Source: Lichenibacterium ramalinae (lineage in GTDB: Bacteria > Pseudomonadota > Alphaproteobacteria > Rhizobiales > Beijerinckiaceae). From it: 35,194 bases of DNA. Under the pieces are notes generated by a model that made no database searches, was not told the origin of the DNA, and saw nothing but the letters and a program-made list of their open reading frames with translations. Shown one piece after another: positions 5,589 to 14,369 of the stretch. The stretch covers positions 1-35,194 of the forward strand of contig NZ_QYBC01000033.1 of assembly GCF_004137085.1 (NCBI RefSeq), written 5' to 3'. A program made the translations under genes and the position numbers. Positions within the stretch are counted from its first letter, which is position 1; each line of letters starts with the position of its first letter.

Positions 5589-8270
5589 TCACTCCCCTGC
5601 AATCGCGATTTCACCCGCATCGGCGCGGGCCTCCTCCGCGCGGGATCCCGCGCGGCCGTCGTCGGCGGATGCGGCCCGCCGATCCTCGCCCGGCCCGCCC
5701 TCGGGGCGGACCGCGATACGCGCGCCTTCCCCGAGGGACAGCCGGATGTCGCCCGCCGCCAGCCCCGCCACCGCCCGGTCGAGCACCAGGCCCGACAGGG
5801 GCGGCAGGATCTCGCGCGCCACGATGCCCTCGACCGCCCGCGCGCCGATCTCGGCCACGAGGCAGCGCTCCGCGATGGCGTCCAGCACGCCATCGTCGAT
5901 CCGGAGCGCGGCGCGGTGCGCCGCGGCGAAGCGCTCGGCCAGCCGGCCGAGCTGCAGCCGCACGATGCGGCGCAGCGTGGCCTCGTCGAGCGGCAGGAAG
6001 GGCACCACCGTCACCCGGCCGAGGAAGGCCGGCTTGAAGTGGCGCAGCAGCTCGGGCCGCAGCGCGTCCACCAGCGCCTCGCCCTCCGGCATGGTTTCGG
6101 GGTCGGCGCTCAGCGCCGCCAGCGTGTCCGAGCCGGCGTTGGAGGTGAGGATGATCGCCGTGTTGTGGAAGCCGACGTCGCGGCCCTCGCCGTCCCGCAG
6201 GCTTCCCTTGTCGAACAGCTGGTAGAACACGTCCTGCACCCCGGGATGGGCCTTCTCGACCTCGTCGAGCAGCAAGAGCCCGTAGGGCCGGCGGCGCACC
6301 GCCTCGGTCAGCACGCCGCCCTCGCCGTAGCCGACGTAGCCGGGCGGCGAGCCCAGGAGCGTCGACACCTTGTGCTCCTCCTTGAACTCGGACAGCGCGA
6401 TGACGGACAGGTGCTGCGGGCCGCCGAAATACTGGTCCGCCAGCGCCAGCGCGGTCTCGGTCTTGCCGACGCCGCTCGTGCCGACGAACAGGAACACCGC
6501 CGGGGGCTTGCGCGGGTCGGCGAGGCCCGCGGCGGCGTTGCGCATCGCCGCCGCCACGGTGCCGAGTGCCGCGTCCTGCCCCACCACCCGCTCGCGCAGC
6601 CGCTCCTCGAGCGACAGCGCGGACGACACGGCATCGCGCAGGAGGCGGCCGAGCGGCACCCCGGTCCAGCGCGCCACCACGCCCGCCACCGCGTCGCGGT
6701 CGACGGCGCGGTGCACCAGCGGCTCGCCATCCTGCAGGGCGGACAGCGCGTCGCGCAGCCGTCGCCGTTCCGCCACGGCCTCGGCCCCGTCCTCGCTGGC
6801 GGCGTCGTGCTGCCCGACGAGGGCGCGCTCGCGGGCGAGCCGGTCCGCCAGCGCGCCCCGCCTCGCCTCCACGACGGCGAGGCGCGCCATCGCGGCGTCC
6901 CGCTCCGCGGCGGCGTCGAGCTCGTGGGCGCGGCCGAGCCGGCCGATCTCGACCCCGAGCGCCTCGGCCTCGGCTTCGGCGTCCTCCAGGGCGGCCGGGT
7001 CCGCGGTACGGCTCATCGCCACGTTGGCGCAGGCCGTGTCCAGCACGCTGATCGCCTTGTCGGGCAGCTGCCGGTCCGGGATGTAGCGGGCGGACAGCCG
7101 CACCGCGTCGCGCAGCGCTTCGTCGTGGATCGTGACGCCGTGGTGGGCTTCGAGGCTCGGCACGAGGGCGCGCAGCATCCGCACCGCCGTTTCAGGCTCG
7201 GGCTCGCCGACCTTGACGACCTGGAAGCGCCGCGTCAGCGCGGGGTCGCGCTCGATGTGGCGCTTGTATTCGGACCAGGTGGTGGCCGCCACCGTGCGCA
7301 GCTCGCCGCGCGCCAGGGCGGGCTTGAGCAGGTTCGCGGCGTCGCCCGAGCCCGGCGCGTTGCCGGCCCCGATCATCGTGTGGGCCTCGTCGACGAACAG
7401 GATCACGGGCCGCGGCGAACCCTTGATGCCGGCGATGACGCCCGTGAGCCGCCGCTCGAACTCGCCCTTCACGCCCGCGCCGGCCTGCAGCAGGCCGAGG
7501 TCGAGCGAGCGCACCTCGACGCCCCGGAGCCGTGCCGGCACCGTGCCGGCCGCCACGCGCGCCGCCAGCGCTTCCACCACCGCGGTCTTGCCGACGCCGG
7601 CCTCGCCGGTGAGGATCGGGTTGTTCTGCCGGCGCCGCAGCAGGATGTCGATCACCTGCCGGAGCTCCGCTTCGCGGCCCACCACGGGGTCGAGCTTGCC
7701 GGCGCGGGCCTGGGCGGTGAGGTCCAGCGTGTAGCGCTCCAGCTCCTGGGCGTCGGCGCCCGGGGGCGCGGCGGGGGCGCCGCCCTCGGCCCGCGCGACC
7801 GCCCGCGCTTCGGGCTTCACGCTTGCCGCCAGCGCCAGGGCGCGGCCCTCGTCGAGCCGGAGCGAGGGCGCGATGGCGCGGGCCACGCGGGCCAGCGTCG
7901 ACGACGTGGTCAGCGCCAGCAGCAGGTCCTCGGGCGCCACCGCGTCGCGGCCGAACCGCAACGACGCGTTGAGCCAGGCTTCCTCGACCCATTCGAGCAG
8001 CGTCCGCGACAGGGCCGGCGCCCCGCCGTGCCCGCCCGGCAGCCGGTCGAGCGCCGACGCCACCTCGTCGGCGGCGCGCCGGCGCGGCACGTCGAGCGCC
8101 GCCAGGCTCGGCTCCGCGGTAGAACCCGCGGCGAGCAGCTCGCCTAGCCAATGTTCGATCTCGACTTGACCGTTTCCGCGCGAAAAAGCGCGGGATACGC
8201 CCGCCTCCAAGCTCGTCTTCAGCCCGGATTCCAAACGCGATACGACGACGCGAAGATCGAAGACCGTCAC
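5589..8270 (-). CDS. clpV: T6SS AAA+ sheath disassembly ATPase ClpV (TssH)
   Basis: ClpV extracts TssC from contracted sheaths so that the parts can be recycled. The 893-residue protein has the Clp layout: an N-terminal domain (1-160), AAA-1 with Walker A GEAGVGKT (222-229) and the sensor/Walker B region around FVDEAHTMIG, a coiled middle domain (about 430-510), and AAA-2 with Walker A GTSGVGKT near 600, LLLDEVEKAHP, and LTSNAGSDTL. The C-terminal D2-small domain includes RHFKPAFLGRVTVVPF. The first gene of the minus-strand arm, it starts at GTG 8270. Its stop TGA overlaps the alternative GTG of hcp. The C-terminal 60 residues are Ala/Arg/Glu-rich and poorly conserved. Confidence 0.96.
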   Translation of the reverse strand: MTVFDLRVVVSRLESGLKTSLEAGVSRAFSRGNGQVEIEHWLGELLAAGSTAEPSLAALDVPRRRAADEVASALDRLPGGHGGAPALSRTLLEWVEEAWLNASLRFGRDAVAPEDLLLALTTSSTLARVARAIAPSLRLDEGRALALAASVKPEARAVARAEGGAPAAPPGADAQELERYTLDLTAQARAGKLDPVVGREAELRQVIDILLRRRQNNPILTGEAGVGKTAVVEALAARVAAGTVPARLRGVEVRSLDLGLLQAGAGVKGEFERRLTGVIAGIKGSPRPVILFVDEAHTMIGAGNAPGSGDAANLLKPALARGELRTVAATTWSEYKRHIERDPALTRRFQVVKVGEPEPETAVRMLRALVPSLEAHHGVTIHDEALRDAVRLSARYIPDRQLPDKAISVLDTACANVAMSRTADPAALEDAEAEAEALGVEIGRLGRAHELDAAAERDAAMARLAVVEARRGALADRLARERALVGQHDAASEDGAEAVAERRRLRDALSALQDGEPLVHRAVDRDAVAGVVARWTGVPLGRLLRDAVSSALSLEERLRERVVGQDAALGTVAAAMRNAAAGLADPRKPPAVFLFVGTSGVGKTETALALADQYFGGPQHLSVIALSEFKEEHKVSTLLGSPPGYVGYGEGGVLTEAVRRRPYGLLLLDEVEKAHPGVQDVFYQLFDKGSLRDGEGRDVGFHNTAIILTSNAGSDTLAALSADPETMPEGEALVDALRPELLRHFKPAFLGRVTVVPFLPLDEATLRRIVRLQLGRLAERFAAAHRAALRIDDGVLDAIAERCLVAEIGARAVEGIVAREILPPLSGLVLDRAVAGLAAGDIRLSLGEGARIAVRPEGGPGEDRRAASADDGRAGSRAEEARADAGEIAIAGE

Positions 8271-8429
8271 GGCGCCACACTGACACTACGGAAACTACGG
8301 GCGCGAAGACGACAGAAAGGCGACAATCTATGCATGCGATCATCTCTACGCCGCGCGGAGTCGCTCTTGCGAACCGCCTGAGATCTATATAGGAAAGATG
8401 GGACAGGTCAAAGGAGGTCGGTTCCGTCG
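8271..8429. promoter_or_regulatory. Divergent clpV/tssA control region
   Basis: This 159-bp gap separates the two T6SS arms and must hold both promoters. It is visibly more AT-rich than the flanks (for example AGATCTATATAGGAAAG at 8381-8397). A TATATA at 8386-8391 could be a -10 element for tssA, but no convincing -35 lies at the right spacing, and I see no sigma-54 GG/GC pair. The tssA RBS is AGGAGGT at 8412-8418. Confidence 0.4.
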
Positions 8430-9497
8430 ATGGCGAATGATCTGCTCGGGCTGGCCGAACCATTCGACGGATTATTGCCGTCTGGCGTCGACGTCCGACA
8501 GGATGCTGCCGCGCGGCCGATCTATCTCCGGCTCAAGGATGCCCGGGCGCAGGCCCGCACGGCCGAGCGCACGGCCGAAGCCGCAGGCGATCCCGTGGTC
8601 GTCCCCCCCGCCTGGGCCACCGTGCGGGCGCTCGCGGTCGAACTGCTCGGCGCCCATGCCAAGGACCTGGAGGTCGCCGCCTGGTTGATCGAGGCCCTGG
8701 TGCGGCTCGACGGCTTCGCCGGCCTGGCGCGGGGCTTCAGGCTGACCGAGGCGCTGGTGGCGCGCTTCTGGCCGGACGTCCGCTCGAACGACGAGGACGA
8801 CGCGCAGGGCCGGGTGTCGCCGCTCGCCGGGCTCAACGGCATCGGCGGCGAGGGCGCGCTGATCCAGCCGATCCGCATGGTGGCGCTGCTGCCCGCCAGC
8901 CCCTACGGCGCGAACGCGCTTTGGCACCTGCTGCGGCTCCAGCGCGAGCCGGCCGGGCCGATGGCGCGGGACTTCAACGAGGCCCGCACGGCCTCGGACC
9001 CGCTGGCGGTGCGCGACCTCGCCGCGGAAGCGGGCGAAGCGGCGCGCGGCTGGGCGGCCCTCACCGCCACGCTCGAGGAGCGGTGCGGGCCCGACGCGCC
9101 CCCGTCGTCCACCGTGCGCTCGGCCCTCGCCGAGGTGCTGGACGGCTACCGCACCGTGCTCGGCATCGACGTCGAGCCGCGGGACCCGGTCCTGGAAGCG
9201 CCGCCCGCGGAAGCGGCGTCCACGGCGCCGGTCTCCGCCGCGTCCCCGCGGCCGGTCGCCGGCCCGAAGGGCTACGGCACCCGCGAGGACGCCTTCGCCG
9301 AGCTTCTGCGCATCGCCGACTTCTTCCGGCGGCACGAGCCGCACTCGCCGCTGTCCTACGCCATCGAGGGTCTGGTGGCGCGCGGGCGCATGAGCTTCGC
9401 GGCCCTGCTGGAGGACCTGCTGCCCGACGGCGCGAGCCGCCGCCAACTGCTCCTGATGGCCGGGATCCCGATCGACGGCGAGGGGCGCATCAGGTGA
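8430..9497 (+). CDS. tssA: T6SS assembly cap protein TssA (ImpA)
   Basis: TssA primes baseplate and tail-tube/sheath polymerisation. The 355-residue product has the ImpA N-terminal domain: LLGLAEPFDGLLPSGVDVRQD (residues about 5-25), then the VELLGAHAKDLEVAAWLIEAL helix pair (about 70-92), an FWPDV motif (about 112), and SPLAGLNG. The C-terminal third (about 290-350) resembles the family's YGTREDAFAELLRIADFFRRHEPHSP region and the terminal helices. It heads the plus-strand T6SS operon, with AGGAGGT 11 nt before the ATG, and is 36 nt upstream of tssB. Proximity to the divergent clpV matches the Agrobacterium imp/hcp layout. Confidence 0.93.
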   Translation: MANDLLGLAEPFDGLLPSGVDVRQDAAARPIYLRLKDARAQARTAERTAEAAGDPVVVPPAWATVRALAVELLGAHAKDLEVAAWLIEALVRLDGFAGLARGFRLTEALVARFWPDVRSNDEDDAQGRVSPLAGLNGIGGEGALIQPIRMVALLPASPYGANALWHLLRLQREPAGPMARDFNEARTASDPLAVRDLAAEAGEAARGWAALTATLEERCGPDAPPSSTVRSALAEVLDGYRTVLGIDVEPRDPVLEAPPAEAASTAPVSAASPRPVAGPKGYGTREDAFAELLRIADFFRRHEPHSPLSYAIEGLVARGRMSFAALLEDLLPDGASRRQLLLMAGIPIDGEGRIR

Positions 9498-9533
9498 CGG
9501 CGGCGCGGCCGCGATGACAGGGAAGGACCAGCC

Positions 9534-10073
9534 ATGGCCGATTCGATCCACGACAAGCTGGAGCGCGTGCGCAAACCGCGCGTCCACATCAAATACGAGG
9601 TCGAGACCGAGGGGGCGATGATCGAAAAGGAGCTGCCCTTCGTGGTCGGCGTCCTCGGCGACTTTTCCGGCGACCCCGGCCAGCCGCTGCGCCCGTTCCG
9701 AGACCGGAAGTTCACGCAGATCGACCGCGACAACTTCGACGACGTGATGGCCCGCATGACGCCCGGCCTCACCCTGCAGGTCGACAACACCCTGCTCGAC
9801 GACGGCACCGACATCGGCGTGCGGCTGAACTTCTCCAAGATGTCGGACTTCGACCCCGCCGCCGTGGTGGCGCAGGTGCCGGCGCTGGCGAACCTCCTGG
9901 AGATCCGCAACAAGCTGCGCGACCTGCTCGCCAAGGCCGACCGCTCCGACAGCCTCGAAGCCATCCTTCAAACCATCCTCCAGGACAACGCCCAGCTCCG
10001 CCGGCTCGCGGGCGAGCTCGACCCCGCCACCGCCGGCCGCGACGGCGGCGCCAAGCCCGCAGGGAGCGCCTGA
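9534..10073 (+). CDS. tssB: T6SS sheath small subunit TssB (ImpB/VipA)
   Basis: TssB pairs with TssC to form the contractile sheath. Family motifs are clear: [20 protein letters not shown] near the N-terminus, the [14 protein letters not shown] strand (about 35-48), and [13 protein letters not shown] (about 60-73), then [16 protein letters not shown]. Length (179 aa) is typical. An AAGGA lies just upstream of the ATG. The stop is two bases from the tssC start, so the two sheath subunits are probably co-translated at near equal amounts. Confidence 0.96.
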   Translation: MADSIHDKLERVRKPRVHIKYEVETEGAMIEKELPFVVGVLGDFSGDPGQPLRPFRDRKFTQIDRDNFDDVMARMTPGLTLQVDNTLLDDGTDIGVRLNFSKMSDFDPAAVVAQVPALANLLEIRNKLRDLLAKADRSDSLEAILQTILQDNAQLRRLAGELDPATAGRDGGAKPAGSA

Positions 10074-10075
10074 CC

Positions 10076-11572
10076 ATGAGCCTCGCCGAAACCCGAGCCA
10101 CCGCCGCCGCGGCGCTCGCCGAAGCGGACCACACCACCAGCCTGCTCGAAAGCGCCATCGCGGCCACGAAGCAGACCGAGCCCGACCGCACCCACGCCCT
10201 GTTGCGCACCCTGACCGAGCAGGCGCTGGACGGCACGGTCACCTTCGACCGCAACCTCACCGTCTCGATCAACAAGGCGATCGACGCCATCGACGCGAAG
10301 ATCTCGCGCCAGCTCGCCGCGGTCATGCACCATCCGGACTTCAGCAAGCTCGAAGGCTCGTGGCGGGGGCTGCACTACTTGGTCCACAACACCGAAACCA
10401 GCGTCAACCTGAAGATCCGCGTGCTCAACGTGTCGAAGCGCGAGCTGTGGAAGGACCTGGCGAAGTCTGTCGAGTTCGACCAGAGCCAGATGTTCAAGTC
10501 CATCTACGAGAACGAGTTCGGCACCCCCGGCGGCGAGCCCTACGGCGCGCTGGTCGGCGACTACGAGTTCTCCAACAGCTTCGAGGACCTGGAAACCCTG
10601 CAGGGCTGCGCCGGCGTCGCCGCGGCGGCCTTCGCGCCCTTCATCTCCGCGGCGAGCCCGCGCCTGTTCGGCTTCGAGGACTTCCGCGAGCTGGCGCGCC
10701 CGCGCGACCTCGAGAAGATCTTCGACACGATCGAGAGCGCGAAATGGCGCTCGTTCCGCGAGAACCCGGACTCGCGCTTCGTCACCCTCACGCTGCCGCG
10801 CGTGCTGGCGCGGCTGCCCTACGGCCAAGCCACCCAGCCCGTGGAAGAATTCGCCTACGAGGAGTCCGGCCCCGGCGCCGGGGCCGGGCCGCAGACCCGC
10901 GCCCACGAGAACTATTGCTGGATGAACGCGTCCTACGTGCTGGGCACCCGCATCACCGACGCCTTCGCCAAGACCAACTGGGCCACCGCCATCCGCGGCG
11001 CCGAAAGCGGCGGCAAGGTCGAGGCGCTGCCCCTCCACGTGTTCCAGAGCGACGACGGCGACCTCGACCTGAAATGCCCGACCGAGGTCGGCATCACTGA
11101 CCGACGCGACGCCGAGCTCGGCAAGCTCGGCTTCCTGCCGCTCTGCCACTACAAGAACACCGACTACGCGGTCTTCTTCGGCGCGCAGACGACCCACAAG
11201 CCGGAGAAGTACGACCGGCCCGAAGCGACGGCCAACGCCGCCATCTCGTCGCGCCTGCCCTACATGATGGCGACGTCGCGCTTCGCCCATTACTTGAAGG
11301 TGATCGGCCGCGACAAGATTGGGTCGTTCATGGAGGCGCCGGACTGCCAGGCCTGGCTGAACCGCTGGATCAACAACTACGTCAACGCCAACGACGACGC
11401 CGGGCCGGAGATGAAAGCCCGCTACCCGCTGCGCGAAGCCCGCGTCGCCGTGCAGGAGATCCCCGGTCGCCCGGGCTCCTACAACGCGGTGGCCTGGATG
11501 CGGCCCTGGCTGCAGATGGAGGAGCTGACGACCTCGCTGCGCATGGTGGCCCGCATCCCGCAGAAGAACTGA
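10076..11572 (+). CDS. tssC: T6SS sheath large subunit TssC (ImpC/VipB), TssC41-type
   Basis: The 498-residue protein is the canonical large sheath subunit: [25 protein letters not shown] (about 65-90), [44 protein letters not shown], and the C-terminal [21 protein letters not shown] and [14 protein letters not shown] blocks, ending with the [15 protein letters not shown] region needed for sheath contacts. In Agrobacterium, two TssC proteins (TssC41 and TssC40) exist and TssC41 pairs with TssB; by length and completeness this copy corresponds to TssC41. It lies 2 nt after tssB and 10 nt before the second tssC. Confidence 0.95.
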   Translation: MSLAETRATAAAALAEADHTTSLLESAIAATKQTEPDRTHALLRTLTEQALDGTVTFDRNLTVSINKAIDAIDAKISRQLAAVMHHPDFSKLEGSWRGLHYLVHNTETSVNLKIRVLNVSKRELWKDLAKSVEFDQSQMFKSIYENEFGTPGGEPYGALVGDYEFSNSFEDLETLQGCAGVAAAAFAPFISAASPRLFGFEDFRELARPRDLEKIFDTIESAKWRSFRENPDSRFVTLTLPRVLARLPYGQATQPVEEFAYEESGPGAGAGPQTRAHENYCWMNASYVLGTRITDAFAKTNWATAIRGAESGGKVEALPLHVFQSDDGDLDLKCPTEVGITDRRDAELGKLGFLPLCHYKNTDYAVFFGAQTTHKPEKYDRPEATANAAISSRLPYMMATSRFAHYLKVIGRDKIGSFMEAPDCQAWLNRWINNYVNANDDAGPEMKARYPLREARVAVQEIPGRPGSYNAVAWMRPWLQMEELTTSLRMVARIPQKN

Positions 11573-11582
11573 CGGGCGCGCG

Positions 11583-12965
11583 ATGCTGGACACGGCGCGC
11601 GAGCCGCCGCGGCGGGCCGGGGCGCGACGACCCACCGCGGCCGAAAAGATCGATCGGCTGATCGCCGCCATCGACCGGGCGCTCACGGCGGAGATCAACG
11701 CCGTGATCCACCACCCCGACTTCCAGGCCCTGGAAGCGCGGTGGCGCGGCCTCCACGGCCTCGTGGCCGGTGCCTCCGCGGCGCCGGGCGCCAAGGTCAA
11801 GGTGCTGTCCGTGTCCTGGCGCGAGCTCAGCCGCGACATGGAGCGGTCCGTCGAGTTCGACCAGAGCCGGCTCTTCGAGCTCGTCTATGGACAGGAGTTC
11901 GGCATGCCGGGCGGCGAGCCCTATGGACTGCTGGTCGGCGACTACGCGGTCGGCCACCGCGCCGAGGGGCCGGGGCGGCCCGACGACGTCGGCGCGCTGC
12001 GGGCGCTGGCCGGCGTGGCGGCGGCCGCTTTTGCGCCGCTCCTGGTCCAGGCGCGGCCCGAGCTGCTCCAGCTCGACGGCTTCGCCGAGCTCGACACCCT
12101 GCCGGAACTCGCGGGGGTGTTCGAAAGCGCCGACTTCATCCGCTGGCAGGCGCTCAGGGCCTGGGAAGACGCGCGCTTCCTCGGCGTGTTGGCCCCGCGC
12201 GTGCTGATGCGCACGCCGCTGCGCCCCCACGACCGGCGCCGGATCGACGGCTTCATGTTCGAGGAAAGCGTCACGGCGTCCGGCGCCGAGCTGCTGTGGG
12301 GCAACCCGGCCTTCGCCTTCGCGGGCGTCGTGGTGCGGGCCTTCGCGCGGTCGGGCTGGTTCGCGGACCTGCGCGGCGCCCCGCAGGACGAGGACGGCGG
12401 CGGCCTCGTCACCGACCTGCCGACGCCGAGCTTCGCCACCGACCGGCCCGGCCTCGCCGCCCAGGCGCCCGTCGAGGTGCGGCTCACGGGCGCCCAGGAA
12501 CGGGCGCTCGCGGACCACGGCCTCGTGCCGGTCGGCTGCGCGCCGTCGACGCCCTGGCCGGTGTTCAACGCCAACCCGTCGTTGCACCGGCCACCCCGCT
12601 CGCGCGACCGCGCCGCCGACGAGAACACCCGCCTCGCCTGCATGCTCCAATACGTGCTCTGCGCGTCCCGCTTCGCCCATTACCTCAAGGTGATGATGCG
12701 CGACCGGGTGGGCAGCCTCGGCGGCGCGCCCGCCATCGAAGCCCTGGTGGGCGGCTGGCTGGCCCGCCACTGCCTCGGCAGCGACGACGCGCCCGCCGAG
12801 CTCAAGGCCCGTTTCCCCCTGCGCAGCGCTTCGGTCGAGGTGCGCGAGCTGCCGGGCCGCCCCGGCGTGCTCGGCTGCCTCTTGCGCCTGCAGCCGCATT
12901 TCCAGCTCGACGACGTGACGGCGAGCTTCCAGCTCGTCGCCGAAGTTTCCACCGCCGCCGCGTGA
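11583..12965 (+). CDS. Second TssC paralogue (ImpD, TssC40-type)
   Basis: The 460-residue protein is a diverged TssC: it keeps [73 protein letters not shown] and the ending ELPGRPGVLGCLLRLQPHF. Compared with the first copy it lacks the roughly 35-residue N-terminal arm that precedes the DRLIAAIDRAL segment in TssC, which carries the strand-exchange used for sheath linkage. Tandem tssC genes occur in rhizobial and Agrobacterium imp loci; in Agrobacterium the second copy (TssC40) is also needed for secretion. Its position between tssC and tagJ matches impD. It may cap or nucleate the sheath, which is inference. Confidence 0.88.
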   Translation: MLDTAREPPRRAGARRPTAAEKIDRLIAAIDRALTAEINAVIHHPDFQALEARWRGLHGLVAGASAAPGAKVKVLSVSWRELSRDMERSVEFDQSRLFELVYGQEFGMPGGEPYGLLVGDYAVGHRAEGPGRPDDVGALRALAGVAAAAFAPLLVQARPELLQLDGFAELDTLPELAGVFESADFIRWQALRAWEDARFLGVLAPRVLMRTPLRPHDRRRIDGFMFEESVTASGAELLWGNPAFAFAGVVVRAFARSGWFADLRGAPQDEDGGGLVTDLPTPSFATDRPGLAAQAPVEVRLTGAQERALADHGLVPVGCAPSTPWPVFNANPSLHRPPRSRDRAADENTRLACMLQYVLCASRFAHYLKVMMRDRVGSLGGAPAIEALVGGWLARHCLGSDDAPAELKARFPLRSASVEVRELPGRPGVLGCLLRLQPHFQLDDVTASFQLVAEVSTAAA

Positions 12966-13071
12966 GGCTCCGTGGACGAATGCTTCCGCGACCGAGGGAG
13001 GACCGACGCTCCCGACCGTTTCAGGGGACATTCACGCACGAGTTCGAACACCTGCAGACCTTGAGGGCACC

Positions 13072-13905
13072 ATGGCCGACCCCCGATCCCCCGCCGCCGC
13101 CGTGGCGGCGCTCGTCAACGGCGGACGCCTCGCCGAGGCGGCCGCGGCCGCGGCCGCCCGCGTCAAGGCGGCCCCGACCTCGGCGCCGGACCGCATCCTG
13201 CTGGCCGAGCTCCTGATGCTGCAGGGCGCCCTGGAGCGGGCCGACAACCAGCTGAAGCTCGCCGGCGAGGGCGCCCCCGCCGAAGCGCTGGCGCTGGCCG
13301 CGATGCGCTGGCTGCTGCGCGGCGCCGAGGCCCGCCGCGCCTGGCACGAGGAGGGCGCGGTGCCGTCCTTCCTCGGCGAGCCCACCCCCGTGCAGCGCGA
13401 CGCGATGCGCCTCGCCCTGGCGGTGAGGGCCGGCGATGCGGCCGAGGCGAGCCGCCTGCGCGAAGCGCTGGAAGCGCGCGAGCTGCCGGTCGCCGCCTTC
13501 GACGGCGCCGCGCCCCTGCCGTTCCGCGACGGCTGCGACCTCGGCCAGCACGGCTTCGAGGCGCTGGCGGCGGACGGGCGCTATCTGTGGCTGGTGCCCG
13601 AGCAGGTCGAGGAGATCCGCTTCGAGCCGGTGCGGCGCCCGCTTGACCTCGCCTTCCGCCGCGCCGGGGTGCGGCTCGCCGACGGGCGCGACGCCGTGTT
13701 CCACGTGCCGGCGCTCTATCACGACCCGGAGGGTGGTGACGCCGCGCGGCTCGGCGACGAGACCGACTGGGTGGAGGGCCCAGGTGGCGTCGCGCGCGGT
13801 CGCGGCCGGCGCCTGTTCCTCGTCGGCGACGAGGGCCTGGGCCTGCTCGACCTCGAGCGTATCGCGGTCGGAGCCGCGGCGGACAGCGACGGGGCGCCGG
13901 CGTGA
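13072..13905 (+). CDS. tagJ: T6SS accessory protein TagJ (ImpE/SciE)
   Basis: TagJ binds the TssB N-terminus and helps ClpV recruitment in some systems. The 277-residue product has an N-terminal TPR-like helical half ([20 protein letters not shown], then LLAELLMLQGALERADNQLK, residues about 8-65) and a C-terminal ImpE domain including FRDGCDLGQHGFEAL, GRYLWLVPEQVEEIRFEPV and FHVPALYH. Length matches. A 106-bp gap separates it from the second tssC, with GAGGG before its ATG. The stop overlaps the tssE GTG start (GTGA), so tssE is coupled to it. Confidence 0.9.
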   Translation: MADPRSPAAAVAALVNGGRLAEAAAAAAARVKAAPTSAPDRILLAELLMLQGALERADNQLKLAGEGAPAEALALAAMRWLLRGAEARRAWHEEGAVPSFLGEPTPVQRDAMRLALAVRAGDAAEASRLREALEARELPVAAFDGAAPLPFRDGCDLGQHGFEALAADGRYLWLVPEQVEEIRFEPVRRPLDLAFRRAGVRLADGRDAVFHVPALYHDPEGGDAARLGDETDWVEGPGGVARGRGRRLFLVGDEGLGLLDLERIAVGAAADSDGAPA

Positions 13906-14363
13906 CGCTGCGCGCTTCCCTCCTCGACCGGCTGCTCGACGACGCGCCGGACCAGTCGCGCGATCCCCCGCGCACCCGCGCCGACGAGCTCCGGGCGATG
14001 CGCAACGGCTTCCGGCGCGACCTGGAAACGCTGCTCAACACGCGCCGCATCTGCCGCACGCCGCCCCCGGCCTTCACGGCCGTGCGGGAAGCGCTGCCCT
14101 GGTACGGGGTGGACGACTTCGTCGGCGCCCCGGTCACTACGCCCGAGCAGCGCCGGGCGCTGGCCGAGGCGATCGAGCGGACGATCCTCGCCTTCGAGCC
14201 GCGCTTCACCGCCGTCAAGGTCAGCCTGCTCGCCATGCGCGACGCGTCCGAGCGGCGGCAGACGATCCGGATCGAGGCGGTGGCTCGGCTCGACCAGGGC
14301 GACGACCCGATGGTGTTCGAGACCGCGCTCGACCCCGCGACCCGCACCTTCCAGATCGAGTGA
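13902..14363 (+). CDS. tssE: T6SS baseplate gp25-like protein TssE (ImpF)
   Basis: TssE is homologous to phage T4 gp25 and nucleates the sheath on the baseplate. The 153-residue product contains LLDRLLDDAP at the N-terminus, an ETLLNTRRIC segment (about 43-52), WYGVDDF (about 66-72), and the gp25 signature AIERTILAFEPRF (about 90-102) with the EPR core. It begins with GTG overlapping the tagJ stop and ends 6 nt before tssF. The length is normal. Confidence 0.94.
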   Translation: MTLRASLLDRLLDDAPDQSRDPPRTRADELRAMRNGFRRDLETLLNTRRICRTPPPAFTAVREALPWYGVDDFVGAPVTTPEQRRALAEAIERTILAFEPRFTAVKVSLLAMRDASERRQTIRIEAVARLDQGDDPMVFETALDPATRTFQIE

Positions 14364-14369
14364 GGCCCC

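Noticed and set aside
5916-8147. 743-residue plus-strand frame opposite clpV
   Set aside because: Antisense shadow; the minus strand has both Walker motifs and full ClpV homology.
8271-8429. Sigma-54 promoter for the T6SS operons
   Set aside because: No GG-N10-GC pair with correct flanks could be found in the gap.
9968-13031. Long minus-strand frames opposite tssC genes
   Set aside because: Compositional shadows of two well-supported sheath genes; no domain features.
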